Source: a virus
Direction: 5' to 3' (one strand)
Length of the DNA: 52,661 nt
IMG/VR virus record: IMGVR_UViG_3300009537_000014
Location: 1 to 52,661 of that record
Shown: piece after piece, positions 48,328 to 52,661 of the stretch
Numbering within the stretch: position 1 is the stretch's first letter
How the letters are laid out: each line of letters opens with the position of its first letter
Notes under the pieces: model-generated
Told to the model about the DNA's origin: nothing
The model's database searches: none
Seen by the model: only the letters and a program-made list of their open reading frames with translations
Translations under genes and position numbers: made by a program

Positions 48328-49100
48328 GCTTTTCCCCGATATACTGGATGCCTTAGACCACCTTGAGACATGAATCCTTGGTGTTCGATCTTCACCCTCA
48401 TTCCTATCTTCAGATGGATCTTGTCCTTGTTGCAGACCTTGACTCCTACGGCCTTTCCTGTCGAGCCGGGACCAAACGGAACGAACACTTCTATCCTTTC
48501 TTTCGTTGGATCAATGTTCCATACTTGATACACATTCTCATCCTTCTTCTTGAGCTTGACCCAATGGCAAGGACCGTACTGGAGATGAGAGTCTAGAGAC
48601 TTGACTACTGTGCCTTCATAACCTTGGTTACAAGCCTTCTTGAAGTGACCTAGAGCTTCTGCTTTTGATCTAACAACCTTTCCTATCGATGATATTGGGA
48701 ACTCACGACGCATGATTTCAAGCCTCGTGATCAACGGTTCACGCTTAAGAGATATGCCGTTAAGCGTTTCAATATCGAATGGAACGAACTTTAATGCGTC
48801 TGAATGTTTGTTCTTTAGAAGCTCGGTTAACTCACCTGTAAGACCGTTATAGTAGATTAGTTCTCCTAGTATCACATACCTAAGGTGAGAAGATTCGTTA
48901 AACAGCCATCGTGTAAGCTCGAAGTCTTCTCTCTTCTTACCATACTTGTTGAGAAGATATGGTTTCTCACCCCACGGCTTGATGAGCTGGTTATACTCCC
49001 CATCAAACTTAGGCTCCGCCCATGCTGGATAATGTAGACTATCCAGATTTCCCCTCAGCTCGGGGAACTGTGCCTTCTGGTTCGTGTTCGTAATCTTCAT
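48324..49100 (-). CDS. ATP-dependent DNA ligase
   Basis: A 258-residue compact ligase. Motif I EPKFDGEYN has catalytic K31. Other motifs are III YVILGELIYYNG (75-86), IIIa FVPFDIETLNG (105-115), IV EGTVVK (162-167) and V VKLKK (181-185), then an OB-fold (VWNIDPTKERIEVFVPFGPG ...). It seals nicks using ATP. Size and domains match T7- and LigD-like small ligases. The Ku-like gene lies 3.6 kb downstream in the same operon. Start behind GAAAGAGAAGAAG; the preceding zinc-ribbon gene overlaps by 62 bases. Confidence 0.9.
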   Translation of the reverse strand: MKITNTNQKAQFPELRGNLDSLHYPAWAEPKFDGEYNQLIKPWGEKPYLLNKYGKKREDFELTRWLFNESSHLRYVILGELIYYNGLTGELTELLKNKHSDALKFVPFDIETLNGISLKREPLITRLEIMRREFPISSIGKVVRSKAEALGHFKKACNQGYEGTVVKSLDSHLQYGPCHWVKLKKKDENVYQVWNIDPTKERIEVFVPFGPGSTGKAVGVKVCNKDKIHLKIGMRVKIEHQGFMSQGGLRHPVYRGKA

Positions 49101-49212
49101 CTTCTTCTCTTTCCGGGTCTAATTCCCTGAAACATCTACCGCACCATTGAAAATACTCTTCTTCAAAGTAATCATACATGATCTCGTTGCTACCGCAGTG
49201 TGGACATTCCAT
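49039..49212 (-). CDS. zinc-ribbon acidic protein (57 aa)
   Basis: ATG at 49212 behind AGGAGGGAAGTAATCT. CPHCGSNEIMYDYFEEEYFQ then WCGRC gives a four-cysteine ribbon, followed by a very acidic region (ELDPEREEDEDYEHEPEG). It overlaps the ligase start by 62 bases in another frame. Acidic ribbon proteins of this size are often DNA mimics or ligase and polymerase accessories; inference only. Confidence 0.7.
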   Translation of the reverse strand: MECPHCGSNEIMYDYFEEEYFQWCGRCFRELDPEREEDEDYEHEPEGTVPRAEGKSG

Positions 49213-49215
49213 AGA

Positions 49216-49500
49216 TTACTTCCCTCCTAGTTCTAGGCAGACATATTTAATGACCTCTTCTAATGTCATGTTTGTCATATCTGGGCTGTTGATTCTTACA
49301 AACATTTTTCTATTGAAGTTGATGCTGTATTTATTGTCTTCTGGATGGATGTTCATGCCTCGGTTGAGTTTATCAGCTTCTTCTTCGGTTAGCCTGAAGC
49401 GAACCCCTACAACGTGTTTCCCATTATGCCAATGCCTAATTTCTGGCCCATCGCACACTTCTAAAACATCGCCTTTGTGGAAGAGTATATCTTTATTCAT
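49216..49500 (-). CDS. SH3-like small protein with tail (94 aa)
   Basis: Starts in an ATGA overlap. FHKGDVLEVCDGPEIRHWHN then VVGVRFRLTEEEADKL is a small barrel. The end MTLEEVIKYVCLELGGK corresponds to the helical tail of neighbours, though more diverged. No known function. Confidence 0.65.
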   Translation of the reverse strand: MNKDILFHKGDVLEVCDGPEIRHWHNGKHVVGVRFRLTEEEADKLNRGMNIHPEDNKYSINFNRKMFVRINSPDMTNMTLEEVIKYVCLELGGK

Positions 49501-49790
49501 TGCTTAAGCATTATCTTTAGATTTATACAGACGGAGTCGATAACTGCCTCTATTGACGTTGGTTCATCATGGTATATATACAAATCAATACATCCTTGGG
49601 CACCCATTCTATAAATGTTCTCATAACCATCAGACCAACGAACTCTTACCCATCCCTCTGTGAGCTCTCCCTCTTTTTCTGGTAATGGAACGATGATGCC
49701 TTTTCCCTGACTATCTTGGTCACCCCATATCCAGTTAGGGCCTCTTGATACGACTTTGCCTATAAGCTTGTTAAGGTCTTCCCGTTTCAC
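49497..49790 (-). CDS. SH3-like small protein with tail (97 aa)
   Basis: Overlaps both neighbours. GKVVSRGPNWIWGDQDSQGK then WVRVRWSDGYENIYRMG is a KOW/SH3-like unit with the WSDG loop also present in the 50294 gene. EPTSIEAVIDSVCINLKIML ends it. Part of the paralogous set in this operon. Confidence 0.65.
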   Translation of the reverse strand: MKREDLNKLIGKVVSRGPNWIWGDQDSQGKGIIVPLPEKEGELTEGWVRVRWSDGYENIYRMGAQGCIDLYIYHDEPTSIEAVIDSVCINLKIMLKQ

Positions 49791-50070
49791 GTATCCATTC
49801 CTCTCTTAAGTACATACCGTAGGCGATGTCATAATCCGTATCCTCTGAGAGCCAACGGTTGATCGTGTCCACACATTCGTCTGGTTCTTCTACTTGATAT
49901 ATCCCCCGGAGTAGTTGCCATTGCTCATAGACCATCTTGGGGTTGAAGAGGACATCTTTCTCACTGGGATGCTGGAAATGGTCAAGCTTAACAAACTCCT
50001 TCAGCTTGCGATCTCCTTCATCCTCGCAATACTGCTCGAATGCCAACTCTTGTTCCGGTTCAAGGCTCAT
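49771..50070 (-). CDS. acidic helical protein (99 aa)
   Basis: ATG at 50070 in an ATGA overlap with the preceding gene. Acidic and helical (EPEQELAFEQYCEDEGDRKL; YGMYLREEWIRETGRP). No cysteine cluster or known motif. It overlaps the next gene by 20 bases. Confidence 0.65.
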   Translation of the reverse strand: MSLEPEQELAFEQYCEDEGDRKLKEFVKLDHFQHPSEKDVLFNPKMVYEQWQLLRGIYQVEEPDECVDTINRWLSEDTDYDIAYGMYLREEWIRETGRP

Positions 50071-50297
50071 TGTTGCCACTCCTTCTCCATGCGGATGATG
50101 TCTTCCTGCGTTAACGGTTTGCCAAAGATGCTGTCTTGACATGCTTGGCACATTCCTGACATCTCATGCTCTCTTATAGAAAGTGGGTCTCTTAGCTTCT
50201 CCACTTCTACATATTCAAAGCAACTCGGACATCTTCCTTCTTCCACGAACTTGGTGAATCCTTCAAGACCCAGTTGTTTCATTAGCTCGACGTTCAT
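50067..50297 (-). CDS. zinc-binding small protein (76 aa)
   Basis: Starts in an ATGA-type overlap. CPSC (about 23-26) and CQAC (about 50-53) are separated by REHEMSGM, giving a four-cysteine zinc site. A helical end (TQEDIIRMEKEWQQ) follows. Similar small zinc proteins are common in phage accessory operons. Function unknown. Confidence 0.7.
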   Translation of the reverse strand: MNVELMKQLGLEGFTKFVEEGRCPSCFEYVEVEKLRDPLSIREHEMSGMCQACQDSIFGKPLTQEDIIRMEKEWQQ

Positions 50298-50557
50298 TGT
50301 GGCCCCCTTAGTTTTTCTACTTCTTTATTTATAACATGAGCGAGTTCATACTCCTCACCAGCCGCTATAAGGGTTAGGTTAGATTCATGTACGTATGAGT
50401 TGATTCCGTCAGACCAGATTATCTCCCAATCAAACTCTGTGTAATTTAGTAATTTACTTTTTACTATCGCCGCCTGCCCTTGATGAGCTATATAGTCGCC
50501 CCAGTGGTAATAACGAAGAAGCTTAACGGTATCACCCACATTGAATTTAGTCATCAT
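50294..50557 (-). CDS. SH3-like small protein with shared tail (87 aa)
   Basis: Behind CAAGGAGCT. FNVGDTVKLLRYYHWGDYIA, then WEIIWSDGINSYVHESNL, is a KOW/SH3-type barrel with a WSDG loop. The end EEYELAHVINKEVEKLRGPQ is the shared tail. Two adjacent ATG codons (50557, 50554-side) are possible starts. This is the clearest joint example of barrel plus tail. Confidence 0.65.
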   Translation of the reverse strand: MMTKFNVGDTVKLLRYYHWGDYIAHQGQAAIVKSKLLNYTEFDWEIIWSDGINSYVHESNLTLIAAGEEYELAHVINKEVEKLRGPQ

Positions 50558-50742
50558 AGCTCCTTGACTTGAACGTTCCCGAACTTCTCAAGCCATCTGA
50601 TGAGACGGTTGATATGTTGAGCTCTGAAGACCTTGAAGATTGGGGCTGTATTTGTGATGACACCTCTTAAGTCTGTGAAGACGGCTCCAGTCATCTTCTT
50701 GCTTGATACCCAATAGAAATGCTCATAGAGTAGAGTTTTCAT
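50554..50742 (-). CDS. small basic protein (62 aa)
   Basis: ATG at 50742 behind AATGAGGTCACC. Mixed alpha-beta (KTLLYEHFYWVSSKKMTGAV; AQHINRLIRWLEKFGNVQVK). It is coupled to the next gene. A perfect 8-bp hairpin lies in its leader at 50767-50796. Confidence 0.6.
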   Translation of the reverse strand: MKTLLYEHFYWVSSKKMTGAVFTDLRGVITNTAPIFKVFRAQHINRLIRWLEKFGNVQVKEL

Positions 50743-50766
50743 GGTGACCTCATTCTTAAGCGAGTA

Positions 50767-50796
50767 CGCCTGCCTCACAGCGAAGCGGGGCAGGCG
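50767..50796 (-). other. leader stem-loop
   Basis: CGCCTGCC (50767-50774) pairs with GGCAGGCG (50789-50796) around 14 bases, between the lipoprotein-like gene and the 62-residue gene. No T-run follows on either strand, so an RNA-processing or stability element is more likely than a terminator. Confidence 0.5.
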
Positions 50797-50806
50797 CACG
50801 GAGCTA

Positions 50807-51001
50807 TTATTCTGCTGGACGATATGCGTTGATATCGTCCATATAACTTTGACCGTAGTATGTTCGATTCGGTGTGAAATCATGGTCTTTCTTATGACCA
50901 GTTCCGAATGAACACCAACATCCGTTGACGCACATCATCATTACGAGCATCCACAGAGTAAGCGAGATCGCAACGATGCTTGCTTTTAGCGTGTTTCTCA
51001 T
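50807..51001 (-). CDS. small membrane or lipoprotein-like protein (64 aa)
   Basis: ATG behind AAGGAGGATGTAGCC. The hydrophobic N-terminus (LKASIVAISLTLWMLVMMMC) ends in VNGC, a weak lipobox, then CWC and a polar tail. It may be lipidated and displayed on the inner face of the envelope, as with phage exclusion lipoproteins or outer spanins. Confidence 0.65.
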   Translation of the reverse strand: MRNTLKASIVAISLTLWMLVMMMCVNGCWCSFGTGHKKDHDFTPNRTYYGQSYMDDINAYRPAE

Positions 51002-51039
51002 GGCTACATCCTCCTTGTTTTACGTTTGCCATGCTGTTG

Positions 51040-51315
51040 TTAGACCAAATCCTTTACTTGATCACAAGTAAGAGACGGGTCTAATATCTTGGCCAGCTTA
51101 TTAGCCAGCATATTGATTTCAATGGGTTCTGGCATTCTGTTCAGCAACAGCTTCTCTGTCATCATGAGCATGATGCTTGCGACACGAGCACAACCAGCTT
51201 CACTCTCACAACCTTTGCAGTTCTCGTGAGAGCTTCTGTATAGCTCACAGTATTTAGAGCCTTGATATACAGCGAAGCCTGCTATCTTGACGAGATCAAT
51301 CGTGTTGTCTTTCAT
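51040..51315 (-). CDS. cysteine-cluster protein (91 aa)
   Basis: ATG behind GGAGAAAGAGAC. Five cysteines are spread over CELYRSSHENCKGCESEAGC, plus one near the end, suggesting a zinc or Fe-S site. The rest is helical (ASIMLMMTEKLLLNRMPEPI). It overlaps the upstream gene by 20 bases. Function unknown. Confidence 0.65.
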   Translation of the reverse strand: MKDNTIDLVKIAGFAVYQGSKYCELYRSSHENCKGCESEAGCARVASIMLMMTEKLLLNRMPEPIEINMLANKLAKILDPSLTCDQVKDLV

Positions 51316-51496
51316 GTCTCTTTCTCCTGTCTATTTCAACTTCTGTGTTAACGATGTCATCAACTATCGAGCGGATCATGTCTCTATCTTCTTGTATTTT
51401 CACAATGTATCTTCGATCAAGCATGTCATAGAGGTTGTCTCTCTCTTTGTAGAGCTGATCGATGCTGGCATTGGTTAGCCATGTGTCTCTGTCCAC
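51296..51496 (-). CDS. small charged helical protein (66 aa)
   Basis: GTG at 51496 behind AAAAGGAGCATTAATC. A charged coiled-coil-like protein (SIDQLYKERDNLYDMLDRRY) with a basic end (RRKRHERQHD). It overlaps the next gene by 20 bases. No known family. Confidence 0.65.
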   Translation of the reverse strand: MDRDTWLTNASIDQLYKERDNLYDMLDRRYIVKIQEDRDMIRSIVDDIVNTEVEIDRRKRHERQHD

Positions 51497-51529
51497 GATT
51501 AATGCTCCTTTTTAAAAATGGTGGACACG

Positions 51530-51583
51530 GCAGAGTTTCGTATGATGAGACTCTAGTCTCAATCCTACCGTTGGTTACTCTGC
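51530..51583 (-). other. nested inverted repeats between operon genes
   Basis: GCAGAGT (51530-51536) pairs with ACTCTGC (51577-51583). Inside it TGAGACT (51546-51552) pairs with AGTCTCA (51555-51561) with only two bases between. The nested dyad covers the stop codon of the upstream gene. It could mark an operator or the end of the 51575-51868 message. Confidence 0.5.
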
Positions 51584-51868
51584 TACGGTATCCTCGTGTC
51601 TATGATTCTTAATAACTTTGACGAGAGAATGATTGTCATTCCATTCATCGTCAAATTCTTCTGCATGATCTTCTTGAAACTGTTCAAAGCTACGCTTCTT
51701 AGTTACTTCAGGTGCTCCCTTGTCATAAACAATATTAATGAAGTCTTGATGTCCTTGCTCAACATCAATATCAGCTCTTGGCTCATCCCATCTCGCAATA
51801 CATCCATCAGCCGTAAGCTTATAGCTACCAGACTCTTCATCGAATGCGAATCTATCTTTGCGATTCAT
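51575..51868 (-). CDS. acidic protein (97 aa)
   Basis: ATG behind GGAGGTGCTAACCG. An acidic protein with clusters such as HAEEFDDEWNDNHS and DEPRADIDVEQGHQ and no cysteines beyond one. Such a charge suggests a DNA mimic or protein-binding inhibitor, for example anti-restriction; this is inference from composition only. Confidence 0.65.
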   Translation of the reverse strand: MNRKDRFAFDEESGSYKLTADGCIARWDEPRADIDVEQGHQDFINIVYDKGAPEVTKKRSFEQFQEDHAEEFDDEWNDNHSLVKVIKNHRHEDTVAE

Positions 51869-51902
51869 CGGTTAGCACCTCCGATATTAATATTAATCAA
51901 AA

Positions 51903-51929
51903 TATAGGGGGCTTATTCAGCCCCCTATA
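51903..51929 (-). terminator. strong intrinsic terminator
   Basis: TATAGGGGGCT (51903-51913) and AGCCCCCTATA (51919-51929) make a perfect 11-bp stem with a 5-base loop. Read leftward it begins 4 bases after the stop codon of the 51933 gene and is followed by TTTTGATT. Read rightward CTTTTATT follows. It isolates the 51933-52169 gene from the rest of the leftward operon. Confidence 0.8.
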
Positions 51930-51932
51930 CTT

Positions 51933-52169
51933 TTATTGCTGTTTCGCCTTACGGACATCGACCAATCGAACTCCGCACTCAAGGGCGAGATCGGCAACAG
52001 TGGAATCCCACTGATCAACCTTTTTGGTCTTGTCAAAGGTCGTCAAGGAATATTCGTCACCACTCTGTTTCTTGATTCCCCGAATCACAACAAGATTATC
52101 GAGGAGCGACGTCACACGAGCGAGGTGCTTTTCCAATTCCTCGACTCGGTCTTGCAGTTCATGTGCCAT
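51933..52169 (-). CDS. first leftward gene, coiled-coil protein (78 aa)
   Basis: ATG at 52169 behind AAAGGAGGTGCC. The N-terminal coiled coil (HELQDRVEELEKHLARVTSL) is followed by a small beta-alpha unit (SLTTFDKTKKVDQWDSTVAD, ECGVRLVDVRKAKQ). It is monocistronic, with its own terminator and a leader formed by the left arm of a long inverted repeat. That arrangement suits a regulator. Confidence 0.7.
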   Translation of the reverse strand: MAHELQDRVEELEKHLARVTSLLDNLVVIRGIKKQSGDEYSLTTFDKTKKVDQWDSTVADLALECGVRLVDVRKAKQQ

Positions 52170-52175
52170 GGGGCA

Positions 52176-52339
52176 CCTCCTTTGTTTGACCAAGGCTCGC
52201 AAGTGCCAGCAAATGCGAAAGCTCCGAGGGACGAGGACAAGCGAGTCTGCGAGACTTGCCGACAAAAAAGCGAGATCTAGAGCTTTTTTGGCGGGCGACA
52301 GCATTTGCGGGACACGCAGTCGAGCCCAAACAAAGGAGG
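52176..52339. repeat. long nested inverted repeat
   Basis: Three arm pairs nest in order: CCTCCTTTGTTTG (52176-52188) with CAAACAAAGGAGG (52327-52339), GGCTCG (52194-52199) with CGAGCC (52321-52326), and GCAAATGC (52209-52216) with GCATTTGC (52301-52308). The centre holds a symmetric terminator. The outer arms each carry an AAAGGAGG ribosome site, one serving the leftward 52169 gene and the other pointing right towards a 3-codon ORF. Confidence 0.75.
52263..52290. terminator. symmetric terminator hairpin in the leftward leader
   Basis: CAAAAAAGC (52263-52271) pairs with GCTTTTTTG (52282-52290). Six A/T pairs at the base give a T-tract on either strand. A leftward transcript starting to the right of it would stop about 95 bases before the 52169 gene, so it may act as an attenuator. 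Confidence 0.65.
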
Positions 52340-52661
52340 GGACACATGGACACATGAGATGCAAGAACGAGGCGAGCTATTGAAAAGCACCGAAGACTCG
52401 TGTGACGGCGAGCCTCCTATCTTGTATCTCTATAAGGGGAATCATATAAGAGTGGTGACTATTCATTGAGATACTTAATGAGACCAAAAAGTATAAGTGG
52501 GATTCCTATACCGATCTCGTATAAGTGCGGAGCTATTGGATGATAGAGATTAGGCGAAACAGTATAAAGTATGGGGCTGAATGAGTCTCCTTATTGGATT
52601 ATATATTTATACTCTAAGCTCCCCACCGAGCCCACCTTCTGCTTCGTCGCGGACGTGCCCG
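52340..52661. other. right end without a recognisable gene, with GTATAAGTG repeats
   Basis: No ORF with a start and ribosome site could be supported over the last 320 bases. GTATAAGTG occurs at 52491-52499 and 52519-52527, and GTATAAAGT at 52562-52570, spaced 28 and 43 bases apart. A CATATAAGAG variant lies at 52443-52452. They look like repeated -10-type or protein-binding sites. A TATAAT on the minus strand (near 52599-52606) lacks a good -35 box. Confidence 0.45.

Noticed and set aside
52418-52560. Minus-strand hydrophobic frame ending YEIGIGIPLILFGLIKYLNE
   Set aside because: The peptide looks membrane-like but the frame has no ATG, GTG or TTG after the last stop, so no gene can be supported.
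1-52661. Direct terminal repeats joining the two ends of the window
   Set aside because: The first and last 60 bases share no visible repeat, so I cannot infer circular permutation or defined ends from this window.

Overview
The window reads as the nearly complete genome of a tailed dsDNA bacteriophage with a short, podovirus-like tail. It has a terminase pair, portal, scaffold, HK97-type capsid protein, a T7 gp11-like adaptor, a very large nozzle-like protein and three internal-virion-type proteins including one of 2666 residues. I see no tape measure, sheath or baseplate, and no integrase or lysogeny repressor, so a lytic lifestyle is the simplest reading. The host is a bacterium that uses strong AAGGAGG-type ribosome sites and DnaA. 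I cannot name it from the sequence.

Layout. (1) 0.1-32.5 kb, rightward: the late (virion) block. A sigma70-like promoter at 131-159 is followed at once by a terminator-like hairpin (175-214), directly before terS. Then come terL, a small secreted protein, portal, scaffold, capsid, an HNH endonuclease whose ribosome site is buried in a hairpin, head and tail decoration proteins, tail fibres, a glycosyltransferase-like gene, adaptor, nozzle and internal virion proteins. (2) 32.5-43.3 kb, rightward: the early and replication block. It starts at a second promoter (32536-32564) that shares its first transcribed bases with the first promoter. It holds many small genes, a degenerate tRNA-Leu-like element, a Cas4/AddB-like nuclease, a Sak4-type ATPase, a DUF669-type SSB, an origin with three perfect DnaA boxes, a DnaD-like initiator, a second HNH nuclease and a PD-(D/E)XK nuclease. 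(3) 43.36-52.17 kb, leftward: an accessory operon. In transcription order it has small SH3-like and zinc proteins, an ATP-dependent DNA ligase, a MoxR-type AAA+ ATPase, a small partner, a metallopeptidase-VWA protein, a 190-base field of consecutive hairpins, and a divergent Ku-like protein. The two directions meet at a bidirectional terminator near 43.3 kb. (4) 52.17-52.66 kb: no convincing gene; a long nested inverted repeat, a symmetric terminator and repeated GTATAAGTG words.

How it may work together (inference): replication recruits the host machinery through DnaA boxes and the DnaD-like initiator, since no DNA or RNA polymerase is recognisable. Sak4, SSB and nucleases provide recombination. 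The Ku-like protein and ligase could provide end joining or genome circularisation. Late genes look set up for antitermination control, as in the lambda pR'-tR' arrangement. The MoxR/metallopeptidase-VWA pair bracketed by ligase and Ku-like genes, together with the hairpin field, is the best candidate here for an undescribed system. A strongly over-represented octamer, CGTTGGGT, is another genome-scale oddity. I could not recognise an endolysin.
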